Shown: positions 33,363 through 42,805, numbered from the stretch's first letter. The stretch is DNA of 55,484 nucleotides from Rhodospirillaceae bacterium UBA1479 (GCA_002325375.1 DCRZ01000007.1:55662-111145); one strand, 5' to 3'. The notes: a model not told the origin generated them from the letters alone. Numbers and translations: made by a program.

Positions 33363-35326
33363 TGGCCCGCGACCCAGGCCGCCGGCCCGGAAGCCTTGGC
33401 AAGGGCGTCGGCCCCGCCCGGCTGCACCTGGCCGGTCGCCAGATCGATGAGCGTACCTGTCCCCGTGGCCGTGCCGCCGGTGACCGTTGTAGCCCCCGTC
33501 TTGACCGCCCAGGCATCCGTACCCGCCGCCGCCAGGGCGCCGGTCAGATGGCGCAGGACATGGAAGGCCGGGCGCGGGTTGTACAGCCGGTCGACCACGC
33601 CTTGACGCGCGAAATAGCCGCGGTCGACGTCGGAGAAGGTGTCGCAATAAACATGGGCATCGGCGTTGGCATGGGCCGCCGCCAGGGCCTCGGCCACGCG
33701 CGCCGCGACCCAGGGCTCGTCGGCCTGTGCCGTGCCCGGGCTGCCGATCGACATGCGGATATGCAGGGAGACCTTGAGGCCGTGGGAGGACGCCGCCTTG
33801 ACCGCCGCCGCGACGGCTTCCGCCGGCGGGGTTTCCCCGGCGACGCGGAACACGATGCCCTTGACCCCCGGGATCGCCGCCGCGCGGGCGATCTGGTCGT
33901 CCTCGTCCGGGGTGAAGCCGTGGTTGATCATGTGGAAGTACTTCTCGCCGCCCCGCTCCATCTCGTCCTTGGAGCGCAGTTTGGAAAGATACAGGTCGAT
34001 GCCCGCGGCCTCGGCCACCGGCAATGCCGCCGCGGCGACGTCGTGCAGGTCCGAAAGATTCTGCGCGACCTCCCAGATATCGATCAGGCCCTTGGCGCCC
34101 TTCACCGCGGCCGCCAGTTCCGCATCGGGCGCGTCGAAGGAAAACAGCGTGAACAGGAAGCCCAGGTCCGACAGCACGTCCAGGCGCGCCCGATGGCCGG
34201 GATCGAGCAGGTCGCGGGCGGGAATGCGCAGGCGGCGCACGCCCATTTCCATCAGCGCCATCAGGGCATAATCGTTGCGCGTGCGCTTGCGGTCGAATTC
34301 ATCCAGGCCGCCCGAAGGGGGAATCTCGATGACCTCCAACCAGTTCTGGCGCATGTCGAAACCGAACCGCGTGACCGGGCTCATCAGCGGATGGACCGGC
34401 GTCACGGTATCGGGCACGGCCGCCACAGGGGCACCCGGCTCCACGCTGGTGCCGTAGGTGCGCACGATATCGCAGAGGTGCCCGTTCTCGTGCACATGGA
34501 CGATGAAATAGCCCAGCTTGTTCCAATCGTTGCGCCCGGCCTCGAACTCGGGCGGCGGGGCGGCGCGGTACATTTCCGAATAATCCTGACGCACGAAGGC
34601 CGTCGACGGCAGCAGCCAGCACTGCGTCGCCCCATGCCGGTGATACCAGAAGTTATGGACATGGCCCGCGAACAGGGCCTCGACCTTGTGCTTTTCCAGA
34701 AGCTCCAGCAGCCACGACCGGCCCGGCTCCCCGATGTTGTCGTAATGCTCGTCCTCGTCCGGATAGGTCAGGTAGGGCGGGTAGTGGGTGTTGAGGAAGA
34801 CGCGCTGGCCCGCCGCTTCCGCCGCCGCCAGTTCCGCCTCCAGCCAGGCTTTCTGTTCGGCTTCCTCCGCCAGACCCGAATTGACGATCTGCGCGTCGAT
34901 CAGAATGAAGCGGACCTTGCCGTGGTCGAAGGCCTGGTAATTGGGGCCGAAATGCTGATCCCACAGCTCCAGGAATTCGGGCCGCACCATGCCCGCCGGA
35001 CACCAGTCCACGGGCTTGTCGCCGACATCGTGGTTGCCGGGAATAACGTAGAGCTTGTGGCGCAGGTCCTTGACCTGGTCCTTGAAGCATTGCGCCGCCT
35101 GCTCATAGAGATGCGGGATGTGGGGTACGGGGTGCAGCAGGTCACCCAGGTGGAGAACGAAATCGACGTCGCGCGCGTTCAGGTCGCGCACCACATGGCG
35201 CATGCGGCCGTTGGCCAGCTTGTTGACCTCGAACGGTGAATTGCATTCCGCCTCGCCCTGGTTCAGATGCGTGTCGGTAATCACCGCATAGGTGAAAAGC
35301 CGCTGTCCCAGCGTATTCGTGGTCAT
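33359..35326 (-). CDS. Calcineurin-like metallophosphoesterase with C-terminal barrel-like domain
   Basis: The 655 residues divide in two. Residues ~10-290 are a binuclear metallophosphoesterase: D-x-H in VITDTHL, GD in LHLGDLLH, NH(D) in IPGNHD, H in NTHYP, and GHxH in FAGHVHNF. Residues ~310-650 are a second domain with alternating strands and helices (RRLRIPARDLL, LFTLFSFDAPD, GIDLYLSKLRSKDE, GIVFRVAGETPP, KVSLHIRMS, ADAHVYCDTF). It looks like a TIM-barrel; I cannot name its family. No signal peptide is present, so it is probably cytoplasmic. It is translationally coupled to the CoA-transferase gene by GTGA. The substrate is unknown. Confidence 0.85.
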   Translation of the reverse strand: MTTNTLGQRLFTYAVITDTHLNQGEAECNSPFEVNKLANGRMRHVVRDLNARDVDFVLHLGDLLHPVPHIPHLYEQAAQCFKDQVKDLRHKLYVIPGNHDVGDKPVDWCPAGMVRPEFLELWDQHFGPNYQAFDHGKVRFILIDAQIVNSGLAEEAEQKAWLEAELAAAEAAGQRVFLNTHYPPYLTYPDEDEHYDNIGEPGRSWLLELLEKHKVEALFAGHVHNFWYHRHGATQCWLLPSTAFVRQDYSEMYRAAPPPEFEAGRNDWNKLGYFIVHVHENGHLCDIVRTYGTSVEPGAPVAAVPDTVTPVHPLMSPVTRFGFDMRQNWLEVIEIPPSGGLDEFDRKRTRNDYALMALMEMGVRRLRIPARDLLDPGHRARLDVLSDLGFLFTLFSFDAPDAELAAAVKGAKGLIDIWEVAQNLSDLHDVAAAALPVAEAAGIDLYLSKLRSKDEMERGGEKYFHMINHGFTPDEDDQIARAAAIPGVKGIVFRVAGETPPAEAVAAAVKAASSHGLKVSLHIRMSIGSPGTAQADEPWVAARVAEALAAAHANADAHVYCDTFSDVDRGYFARQGVVDRLYNPRPAFHVLRHLTGALAAAGTDAWAVKTGATTVTGGTATGTGTLIDLATGQVQPGGADALAKASGPAAWVAGQ

Positions 35327-35542
35327 ATTTGTCGATTCTCCTATCGTTCACCGCATATTCGAGTCTGCGCAGGGATCATGGCAACGGGAAAGGTTCCATC
35401 CCAGGGCCAATTCGGCGTGACCGGTAGGCCGCGCCCGCCTTGACAGCCGGTGGGCAGGTCTTGTTCAGTTGGCGGGTCAGCCGGGGGGCATGGCCAACAA
35501 AAACAACCGACCACAAAAAAAATCGACAACGGAGGACCATCC

Positions 35543-36802
35543 ATGCCCACGCCCGACACGGCGATCACCGCCATTCATCACCGCACCGTCTTCGACAGCC
35601 GGGGGGTTGAAACCCTGGAAGTCGATCTGCACACGCCCGCCGGGTTTTCCCGCATGGCCGCCCCCTTCGGCGCGCCCGGAAGCCGGGGCGAGTTCGAGGC
35701 CCCGGCCTATGCCCCGGCCGGGCTCGCCGCGACGCGCAGCCTGCTCGACACCGAAATCATCCCCCGCCTGCTCGGCCTGGACGCCGCCGACCAGGAGACC
35801 GTCGACGAAACCCTGATGGAGATCGACGGCACCGCCAATTTCGAGCGCATCGGCGGCAACACTTCGACGGTCCTGTCCCTGGCCGCCGCCAATGCGGCGA
35901 GCGACGCCCTGGGCATTCCCCTGTACGAACGCCTGCACACGGGCGACGCCTGGACCCTGCCCCTGCCGCTCGGCAACGTGGTCGGCGGCGGCGCCCACAG
36001 CCTGGGCCCGGCCCCGGACATGCAGGAACACCTGGTCATCCCCGTGGGCGCCACCACCCTGCGCCAAGCCGTCGAGATCAACCTGCGGGTCCATGCGGAA
36101 GCGGGCCGCATTCTGGAAAAACGCGGCAGGGGGTTCGCCGGCGGCATGGACGACGAGGACGCCTGGGCCGCCGACCTGACCGACTTCGAGGCCTTCGAGG
36201 TGGTCGAGGAAGCCAAGAAGATCGTCGAGGACGCGGAAGGCGTGGAGCTTCGTCTGGGCACCGATTTGGCGGCGGACCGCCTGTGGGACAAGGCCAAGCA
36301 GGCCTATGTCTACGACCGCGAGGGCGTCAGCCGGAGCCGCGAGGAACAGCTGGATTTCGTTTGCGAATTGATCGAGCGATTCGATCTGATCTACGTGGAA
36401 GACGCCTTCGACAGCAACGATTACGACGCCTTCGCCGAGCTGAACCGGCGCGCCCCGGCGCGCTGTCTGGTGTCGGCCGACGACGTATTCGCCAGCAACT
36501 GCGAACGCACCCAGGTCGGCATCGGCAAGGACGCGGCACGGCTGATGATCGTCAAGCCGAACCAGGTCGGCACGGTGACCGGGGCGCGGCGGACCGCCGA
36601 TCTGGCGCGGGCCAACGGCATCCTGCCGATCATTTCCAACCGCTCGGGCGAAACCGCCGACGTGTCCATCGCGCATCTGGGCGTGGCCTGGAGCACGGTC
36701 GGCATCAAGGCCGGCATTCGCGGCGGTGGGCGGATTCTTAAACTCAACGAACTGATCCGCATCGAACAGGAACGGGACGGCATCACCCTCGCCCGCTGGT
36801 AG
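35543..36802 (+). CDS. Divergent enolase-superfamily protein (enolase paralogue)
   Basis: The protein has 419 residues from the ATG at 35543, which has SD CGGAGGA. It aligns by eye along the whole of enolase: FDSRGVETLEVDL, GGGAHSLGPAPDMQEH (Glu of the QEF site), GTDLAADRLW (metal Asp), YVEDAFDSND (metal Glu), SADDVFASN (metal Asp), VKPNQVGT (catalytic Lys) and SNRSGET. Two substrate loops differ. The N-terminal SGASTG loop reads FGAPGSRGEFE, and the DEGGF segment with the catalytic Glu is replaced by FAGGMDDED. It is therefore likely not the housekeeping enolase and may act on a modified 2-phosphoglycerate-like substrate. It is divergent from the metallophosphoesterase gene. Confidence 0.85.
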   Translation: MPTPDTAITAIHHRTVFDSRGVETLEVDLHTPAGFSRMAAPFGAPGSRGEFEAPAYAPAGLAATRSLLDTEIIPRLLGLDAADQETVDETLMEIDGTANFERIGGNTSTVLSLAAANAASDALGIPLYERLHTGDAWTLPLPLGNVVGGGAHSLGPAPDMQEHLVIPVGATTLRQAVEINLRVHAEAGRILEKRGRGFAGGMDDEDAWAADLTDFEAFEVVEEAKKIVEDAEGVELRLGTDLAADRLWDKAKQAYVYDREGVSRSREEQLDFVCELIERFDLIYVEDAFDSNDYDAFAELNRRAPARCLVSADDVFASNCERTQVGIGKDAARLMIVKPNQVGTVTGARRTADLARANGILPIISNRSGETADVSIAHLGVAWSTVGIKAGIRGGGRILKLNELIRIEQERDGITLARW

Positions 36803-36818
36803 GGGCGACGGCCTGACC

Positions 36819-37271
36819 TCAGGTTTGCCGCTTGGCCGCCTGGACCATGACCTCCAGACGGTCGAGAAACCGCGATCGGTCGGTCTTGGAAAAGGGGCGT
36901 GGGCCGCCGGTGACCTGCCCCGTTTCGCGCAGCGTCTGCATTAATTCCCGGTTGGCCAGGGCCATGCCGATGCCGTCCTCGGTGAAGGGATCGCCGGTGG
37001 GCTTAATTGCCTGCGCCCCCTTTTCCAGGCAGCGCGCGGCCAGCGGGATATCGTTGGTGACGCAGATGTCATGGGCGGCGATGTGTTCGGCGATCCAGTC
37101 GTCGGCGGCGTCGGCCCCCTGGGTCACGATGACGGTCTCGACCATGGGGTCGCGGGACGGGCGGATGCCGCCGTCGGACACCATACGGGTCTTGAGCCCA
37201 TGGCGGGCCGCCACGCGCAGCACCTCGTCCTTTACCGGACAGGCGTCCGCATCAATATAGATTTCCACCAC
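36819..37271 (-). CDS. YaiI/YqxD-family (DUF188) protein
   Basis: The ~150-residue conserved protein has the DUF188 signature IYIDADACPVKDEVLRVAARHGL and the PIN-like acidic motif AADDWIAEHI...VTNDIPLA. It ends in the usual FSKTDRSRFLDRL. The frame is open to 37373, but the family begins right before IYIDADACPV. Tandem GTG codons at 37271/37268 follow an SD (AAGGGAG at 37285-37279), so GTG 37271 is chosen; this gives 150 residues against ~152 for E. coli YaiI. Function of the family is unproven, and nuclease activity has been proposed from the PIN-like fold. Confidence 0.88.
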   Translation of the reverse strand: MVEIYIDADACPVKDEVLRVAARHGLKTRMVSDGGIRPSRDPMVETVIVTQGADAADDWIAEHIAAHDICVTNDIPLAARCLEKGAQAIKPTGDPFTEDGIGMALANRELMQTLRETGQVTGGPRPFSKTDRSRFLDRLEVMVQAAKRQT

Positions 37272-37347
37272 GGCGGCTCTCCCTTGACTTCGTGCCGCCA
37301 TCCTAGGCCATGGGCGCGGCTTCGCAATCCTGCCTTCGGTTTGCCAT

Positions 37348-38397
37348 ATGTATTCTGCTAATCTGGCGCCCATGATGGGCGGGTTCTGGTCACGAGCAGG
37401 TTATTCGGCGGCGCTGGCGGCAGTGCTGGCGCATGCCATGCCGCATACGGCCCGGGCGGCGGACGGCGACGACGAACGCCCCGGCACCTTCGTGCTGCAG
37501 GTGGAAAACGACCTGTTCGGTGCCGGCACGGACCAGTACTACACCCAGGGCGTGCAGGTGACCTTCGTGCCCAAGGACAAGTGGGAACCGGAATGGTTCA
37601 AGGACCTCATGGACATGATCCCGGGGGTCAACCTGGACGGCAATTCGACCTATGTGGTTGCCCTGGGTCAGCAGATGTTCACGCCCGAAGACACCACCCG
37701 CCCGAACCCGGACCCCACGGACCGGCCCTATGCGGGGTGGCTGTTCGGCTCCGTCGGCGCGATCGTGGAAAAACCCGATTCGAACCTGTTGCAAAACGTC
37801 TCCCTCGACCTCGGCATCGTCGGCCCGGCATCCTTGGGCGGGTATACCCAGCGGCGCTGGCATTCGCTGATCGGGGTCGGTCTGCCGCGCGGCTGGGGCA
37901 AGCAGCTGCATAACGAACCGGGCATCATGCTCAGCTATCAGGCGCGTCTGCGCCAACCGATCCTGGAGCCGCGGCATGTCCTGGAATTGGACGTGACGCC
38001 GACGGCCGGGGTCGCGCTGGGCAACGTGCTGACCCAGGCATCGGTGGGGGCGTCGATCCGCCTGGGCCAGAACCTGGGCCTGACCTACGGCGCGCCGTTC
38101 ATCCGCCCGTCCCTGCCGGCCGCCGCCATCGTGCGCGCCAAGGGGCAGTTCGGCTGGAACCTTTTCGCCGGCATCGAAGGCCGCGCCGTGGCGCGCAACA
38201 TCTTCCTCGACGGCAACACCATCGGCGACAGCCGCAGCGTCGATAAGAAGAACTTCGTTCTGGATTTCCAGGGCGGCATCGAGTTCACCCTGGGCTATGC
38301 CCGCCTGTCGTTCACGCAGATCTACCGGACCCGCGAATTCGAAGGCCAGCGGGTGCCGAGCCAGTTCGGCTCCATTTCCCTGTCGGCGATTTTCTGA
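37348..38397 (+). CDS. Outer-membrane LpxR-like lipid A deacylase family (DUF2219) protein
   Basis: The ~349-residue exported beta-barrel protein has a leader ending near ARAADG (hydrophobic AALAAVLAHAM). The DUF2219 family signature FVLQVENDLFGAGTDQYYTQG lies directly after it. Later family blocks are PDPTDRPYAGWLFGS, RRWHSLIG and GWGKQLHNEPGIMLSYQ, and the C-terminus ends in Phe (LSAIF), as outer-membrane proteins do. LpxR removes the 3'-acyloxyacyl chain of lipid A. The N/D and H residues expected in the active site appear present (END, LHNEP). The ATG at 37372 is an alternative start. Confidence 0.88.
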   Translation: MYSANLAPMMGGFWSRAGYSAALAAVLAHAMPHTARAADGDDERPGTFVLQVENDLFGAGTDQYYTQGVQVTFVPKDKWEPEWFKDLMDMIPGVNLDGNSTYVVALGQQMFTPEDTTRPNPDPTDRPYAGWLFGSVGAIVEKPDSNLLQNVSLDLGIVGPASLGGYTQRRWHSLIGVGLPRGWGKQLHNEPGIMLSYQARLRQPILEPRHVLELDVTPTAGVALGNVLTQASVGASIRLGQNLGLTYGAPFIRPSLPAAAIVRAKGQFGWNLFAGIEGRAVARNIFLDGNTIGDSRSVDKKNFVLDFQGGIEFTLGYARLSFTQIYRTREFEGQRVPSQFGSISLSAIF

Positions 38398-38486
38398 CTC
38401 CCGGCACAAAAATGGAAAACCTTGTCCGGCACGTTCCCAAGCCCGGCGGTTTCTGACAGGATCACCGAACACAGCCGGGGTGACCC

Positions 38487-39905
38487 ATGTTCCTTAGCGT
38501 CTTCGATATCTTCAAGGTCGGCATCGGCCCGTCGTCGAGCCATACGGTCGGCCCCATGCTGGCCGCCGCCCGGTTCGTGCGCCGCATGGAACGTCAGGAC
38601 ACCCTGATGACCGTGACCCGCATGCGGGCGACGCTCTACGGCTCCCTCGCCTTCACCGGCAAGGGCCACGCCACGGACCGGGCGGTAGTCCTGGGACTGA
38701 TGGGTGAAACGCCGGACGCCGTCGACCCAGACGCCGTCGACGGCCTGATCGCCGACATCGCCCGGACCAAGCGCCTGAAACTGGGCGGCGGGCCGGAAAT
38801 CGACTTCGACCCGGACCGGGACATCGTTTTCGATTATGGCCCCGCCCTGCCGGGCCATGCCAACGGCATGGTCATGGCCGCCTGGATGGGCGGCGGGGAA
38901 AGTTCGGAAGACAGCGACCGCCCGCCCGATAAGGAGCGCGCCTATTATTCCATCGGCGGCGGCTTCATCGCCACGGACGATGAATTCGCGGCCGCGACGG
39001 AGACCGCCGACGTCGCCGGGTCGGAACCCGAGACCGTGCCCTATCCCTTCGCCTCGGCCGCCGAGATGCTGGCGATGGGCGAACAGGCCAAGCTCAGCAT
39101 CGCCGCCATGAAGCGGGCCAACGAACTGACGCATATGAATGCCACGGACCTGGACGCCGGGCTGGACCGTATCTGGGCCGCCATGAACGCCTGTATCGAG
39201 CGCGGCGTGACCCAGGAAGGCATCCTGCCGGGCGGGCTCAAGGTCAAGCGCCGGGCCAAGGCGATCTGGGACGGCTTGCAGGCGGACAAGAAGCGCAACT
39301 TCCGCCTGGAACACACGGTCATGGACTGGATCAGCGTCTATGCCCTGGCGGTTAACGAGGAAAACGCCGGCGGCGGGCGCGTCGTCACGGCGCCGACCAA
39401 CGGGGCGGCGGGGATCGTGCCCGCCGTCGGGCGCTATTACCTGGATTTCTGTCCCGACGCCTCCATGGCCGGTATCCGCGACTATCTGCTGACCGCCGCC
39501 GCCATCGGCGGCATCGTCAAATCCAACGCCTCGATCTCGGGTGCGGAGGTCGGCTGCCAGGGCGAGGTCGGATCGGCCAGCGCCATGGCGGCGGCGGGCC
39601 TGGCCGCGATCCTGGGCGGCAGCAACGCCCAGGTCGAAAACGCCGCCGAGATTGCCATGGAACACCACCTGGGCATGACCTGCGATCCCGTGGGCGGGCT
39701 GGTCCAGGTGCCCTGCATCGAGCGCAACGCCATGGGGGCCGTGAAGGCGATCAACGCGGCGTCGCTGGCGCTCAAGGGCGACGGCACCCATTTCGTGCCG
39801 CTGGACGCGGCGATTGAGACCATGCGCCAGACCGGGGCCGACATGCATTCCAAATACAAGGAAACGTCGGAAGGCGGCCTGGCCGTCAACCTGACGGCCT
39901 GCTAA
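38487..39905 (+). CDS. sdaA: L-serine dehydratase (L-serine ammonia-lyase), single-chain [4Fe-4S] type
   Basis: The 472-residue enzyme converts L-serine to pyruvate and ammonia with a [4Fe-4S] cluster. It starts MFLSVFDIFKVGIGPSSSHTVGPMLAA, the beta domain (shown in part). The catalytic alpha domain has APTNGAAGIVPA, and the three cluster cysteines lie in VGCQGEVGSA, MTCDPVGG and VPCIERN. Length and order fit the E. coli SdaA/SdaB type. A D-2-hydroxyacid dehydrogenase gene begins 40 bp later and may be co-transcribed. Confidence 0.96.
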   Translation: MFLSVFDIFKVGIGPSSSHTVGPMLAAARFVRRMERQDTLMTVTRMRATLYGSLAFTGKGHATDRAVVLGLMGETPDAVDPDAVDGLIADIARTKRLKLGGGPEIDFDPDRDIVFDYGPALPGHANGMVMAAWMGGGESSEDSDRPPDKERAYYSIGGGFIATDDEFAAATETADVAGSEPETVPYPFASAAEMLAMGEQAKLSIAAMKRANELTHMNATDLDAGLDRIWAAMNACIERGVTQEGILPGGLKVKRRAKAIWDGLQADKKRNFRLEHTVMDWISVYALAVNEENAGGGRVVTAPTNGAAGIVPAVGRYYLDFCPDASMAGIRDYLLTAAAIGGIVKSNASISGAEVGCQGEVGSASAMAAAGLAAILGGSNAQVENAAEIAMEHHLGMTCDPVGGLVQVPCIERNAMGAVKAINAASLALKGDGTHFVPLDAAIETMRQTGADMHSKYKETSEGGLAVNLTAC

Positions 39906-39945
39906 AGAAATCACCGATCAAAAGAAGAAACCGGAGGACACGCGA

Positions 39946-40956
39946 ATGCGCCTGGCGATCATCGACGACTATCAATCGGTCTGGGACCGGTTCGTGGACT
40001 GGGGACAGTTGAAGGGCGTAACCGTCGTGCCCTTCCGCGACCATGTGTTCGAGGAGGCCGAGCTGATCGCGCGCCTCAGCGATTTCGACGCGGTCCTGAG
40101 AATCCGCGAACGCACGGAATTCCCGCGCCACGTATTGGAAGCACTGCCCCGCCTGAAGCTGCTTTTGGCCACCGGCATGCGCAACGCCCGCTCCATCGAC
40201 CTGAAGGCGGCGGAGGATCAGGGCATCACCGTCTGCGCGACGACGATCCGGCATCATGATTCCACGGTCGAGGTGGTGTGGCTGCTGCTGCTGTCCCTGT
40301 TCCGGGGGTTTACCGGGGAAGTCGCGTCGCTGCGCGCTGGCGGCTGGCAGAGCGGCCTGGGCCTGGGCCTGGAAGGCAAGACCCTGGGCATCGTCGGCCT
40401 GGGCCATATGGGCCAGCCCGTGGCCAGGGTGGCGCAGGCCTTCGGCATGAACGTGATCGCCTGGAGCCCCAACCTGACGGCCGAGCGGGCCGCCCCCTTC
40501 GGCGTCGAGGCCGTTTCCAAGGAAGACCTGTTCCGCCGTGCCGACGCAGTGACCATCCACATGCCGCTGTCGGACCGCACCATCGGCGTGGTCGGGGCCG
40601 ACGACATCGCCTGCATGAAGCCGACGGCCTTTCTGGTCAACACCTCGCGCCCGCAACTGGTCAACGAGGACGCCTTGGTCGCGGCCCTTCAGGCGAACCG
40701 CATCGCCGGCGCCGGAATGGACGTGTTCACCATGGAGCCCCTGCCGGCCGGGCATATCTACCGCACCCTGCCCAACGTGCTGGCGACGCCGCATATCGGT
40801 TTCGTGACGCAGGAGAATTACGAGGTTTTCTTCCGCCAGAGCTTCGAGAACCTGCAAGCCTATCTGGACGGCACGCCGATCCGCCAGATCACGCCGGAAG
40901 TACCTTATCTGCCGGACGCGCCGCTGGTCGACACGGCCCCCGGCGACGTCACTTAA
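39946..40956 (+). CDS. D-2-hydroxyacid dehydrogenase family protein
   Basis: The 336-residue NAD-dependent dehydrogenase has the Rossmann motif LGIVGLGHMGQPVAR (~residues 146-160). The catalytic set is complete: Arg in NTSRPQL, Glu in FTMEPLP and His in TPHIGF. It reduces a 2-oxoacid or oxidises a D-2-hydroxyacid. An SD (CCGGAGGA) precedes the ATG. Its position just after L-serine dehydratase suggests a link to hydroxypyruvate or glycerate metabolism, which is inference. It is separate from the SlcC-like paralogue at 26.6 kb. Confidence 0.92.
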   Translation: MRLAIIDDYQSVWDRFVDWGQLKGVTVVPFRDHVFEEAELIARLSDFDAVLRIRERTEFPRHVLEALPRLKLLLATGMRNARSIDLKAAEDQGITVCATTIRHHDSTVEVVWLLLLSLFRGFTGEVASLRAGGWQSGLGLGLEGKTLGIVGLGHMGQPVARVAQAFGMNVIAWSPNLTAERAAPFGVEAVSKEDLFRRADAVTIHMPLSDRTIGVVGADDIACMKPTAFLVNTSRPQLVNEDALVAALQANRIAGAGMDVFTMEPLPAGHIYRTLPNVLATPHIGFVTQENYEVFFRQSFENLQAYLDGTPIRQITPEVPYLPDAPLVDTAPGDVT

Positions 40957-40968
40957 GGTCGGGGGCGG

Positions 40969-41745
40969 TCAAAACCGCGCCAGGAAGCCGCCGTCGACGG
41001 CGATCACCTGACCGGTCACATAGGCCGCTTCGTCGGACACCAGAAAGCGCACGGCACCGGCGATTTCCCCGGGCTGGCCCCAGCGGCCCAGGGATGTGCG
41101 CTGGGCCAGCCAGCCGGTGACCTGGGGATCGTCAACCATGGCGCGGTTGGCCTCAGTCGCAAAATAGCCGGGAGCGACGGCGTTGACCGTGATGCCGTCC
41201 GCCCCCAATTCGGCCGCCGAGGCCCGCACCAGGCCGGTCAGCCCGGCCTTGGACGCCGTATAGGCGGCATCGCCCGCGCGCGCGACATGGCCGGCGATGG
41301 AGGTGACGTGGACGATCCGCCCGCGCCCCTTGGCCCGCATCTGCGGTGCGGCGGCGCGGGTCAGGGTGAATCCGGCGACAAGATTGACCTCCAACAAATC
41401 GCGCACGGCCTGGGCGTCCAGGTCGTCGAGGGGCCGGCGGTCACGGCCCCCGGCGCAATTGACCAGAATGTCGAGACCGCGCCCGTCGCCATCGTCCAGA
41501 TCGTCGACGGCGGCCAAAACGGCCCCTTCGTCGGTGATGTCGAAGGGCAGCGGCCGGGCCCGTCCACCCGCCGCGGCGACGGCGTCGCAAGCCGCGTCCA
41601 GCGCCGGCAGATCGCGGCCGCCCAGATAAACCAGCGCCCCGCCCTGCCCCAAAGACTTGGCGATTTCCAGGCCCAGGCCGCGGCTGGCGCCGGCGACCAA
41701 AGCGGTGAGACCGGAAAGATTGAAGGGCTGAACAGGGTCGGTCAT
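40969..41745 (-). CDS. Short-chain dehydrogenase/reductase (gluconate 5-dehydrogenase/FabG-like)
   Basis: The 258-residue classical SDR has LVAGASRGLGLEIAKSLG (the first Gly-rich position is A-G-A rather than T-G), NCAGG, and the catalytic Ser/Tyr/Lys in VTSIAGH and YTASKAG. It ends YVTGQVIAVDGGFL. The N-terminal FNLSGLTALVAGA form is common in gluconate/sorbitol-type SDRs. It converges on the D-2-hydroxyacid dehydrogenase gene, with 12 bp between stops. The substrate is unknown. Confidence 0.9.
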   Translation of the reverse strand: MTDPVQPFNLSGLTALVAGASRGLGLEIAKSLGQGGALVYLGGRDLPALDAACDAVAAAGGRARPLPFDITDEGAVLAAVDDLDDGDGRGLDILVNCAGGRDRRPLDDLDAQAVRDLLEVNLVAGFTLTRAAAPQMRAKGRGRIVHVTSIAGHVARAGDAAYTASKAGLTGLVRASAAELGADGITVNAVAPGYFATEANRAMVDDPQVTGWLAQRTSLGRWGQPGEIAGAVRFLVSDEAAYVTGQVIAVDGGFLARF

Positions 41746-41914
41746 CGCGGAACCTCAGCGGGAAATGGCGTCGGATTGCCGGGCAGACTACCCCATGGAT
41801 GACCAAATTGTGAGCCTGCTTACCCTTGCAATGGTCGGATTTTACACCCAAGCTATGAAGCATAAGTTCGTTGGGCGGGGACGATCACCCTTTTCATAGG
41901 AGACGCCCCAACAA

Positions 41915-42430
41915 ATGACCGGATTTTTTGAAACCCTAATCCGACCGGACAAAGAAGAGCTGGACAATATGGACCGGCGGGAAGTCGGCCGTGCGGCCAA
42001 CGTTCTGCAGGTCGGAGAATTCCAGCTGCTTCAACTCGCCTACCGCGACTGGCACGACGAAGACCTGCCTGAATTCATGGTCGACCGTCTGTTCCACGAT
42101 TACATGATCCATAATGACGTCCCCCCCTGGGCCCGCCATTATGCCCGCAAGATTCTTCGCCTGGACGAATTCGGCGAGATCGCGGACGATCACCGCTACC
42201 ACCGCTATGACAACGACTATGGCCCCCAGGCACCGCCGCACGGGATCAAGCGATTCTTCGTGGCGGCCGGCATCGTGATGCTGATTTTCGGCAGTGGCAT
42301 GGCGGGCGCGATCATGTCGACGGGGCCGGGGGCAACGCAGTTCCCGCCCTATGTCTCGACTAAGGACATCCGGGCGGCAACGCCTGACGAGCTGACCCAA
42401 CAGACACCCGTCCGCACGCCGATCCCCTGA
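41915..42430 (+). CDS. Hypothetical single-TM protein
   Basis: I do not recognise this 171-residue protein. Residues ~1-105 are charged and acidic, with HIS/TYR/ASP-rich stretches (YRDWHDED, DDHRYHRYDNDYG). A single TM lies at ~112-134 (FFVAAGIVMLIFGSGMAGAIM), followed by a Pro/Thr-rich tail. The topology suggests a cytoplasmic N-terminal domain anchored in the inner membrane. An SD (AGGAGA) precedes the ATG, and codon use is normal for the window, so it is likely a real gene. Confidence 0.7.
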   Translation: MTGFFETLIRPDKEELDNMDRREVGRAANVLQVGEFQLLQLAYRDWHDEDLPEFMVDRLFHDYMIHNDVPPWARHYARKILRLDEFGEIADDHRYHRYDNDYGPQAPPHGIKRFFVAAGIVMLIFGSGMAGAIMSTGPGATQFPPYVSTKDIRAATPDELTQQTPVRTPIP

Positions 42431-42535
42431 CCCGGCCGGTGCAGGCCTTCCATCCCGCCGCCGCCCTCGGGCGGCGGATGGGACAGTCCGTTCTGTGTGC
42501 TTGCCTAATCGGACAAGCGCCTTTACCTTCCCGCC

Positions 42536-42748
42536 ATGTTATTGGATTTGGGATTACCGGCGGAGCTGGAGCCGCTCGTCAACATCGTCTTCCTGTTCGT
42601 GACAGGGGCGATCACGCTGCACAGCATCCGCTACCGCGATGAAGAGGGAAAGCAGGACTTCGTGCGTCTGCTGTTCGGCTCCATCGCCGCCGTGTTCTTC
42701 TTTCTGGTGTTGTTCCAGGACGTTCTCGGCGTCGTCAAGTTCGGCTGA
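42536..42748 (+). CDS. Small 2-TM membrane protein
   Basis: The 70-residue protein has two hydrophobic helices (~14-30, LVNIVFLFVTGAITLHS, and ~47-66, LLFGSIAAVFFFLVLFQDVL) joined by a charged loop (RYRDEEGKQDF). No family is recognised. There is no clear SD and the spacing is loose, so the call rests on codon pattern and the strong membrane-protein character. It converges on the TPR gene. Confidence 0.55.
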   Translation: MLLDLGLPAELEPLVNIVFLFVTGAITLHSIRYRDEEGKQDFVRLLFGSIAAVFFFLVLFQDVLGVVKFG

Positions 42749-42805
42749 TCCCGCCGCCAAGGCTTTCCAGAATATCGCTGAATAAAGTCAGCGCGGCAGC
42801 GCGCC

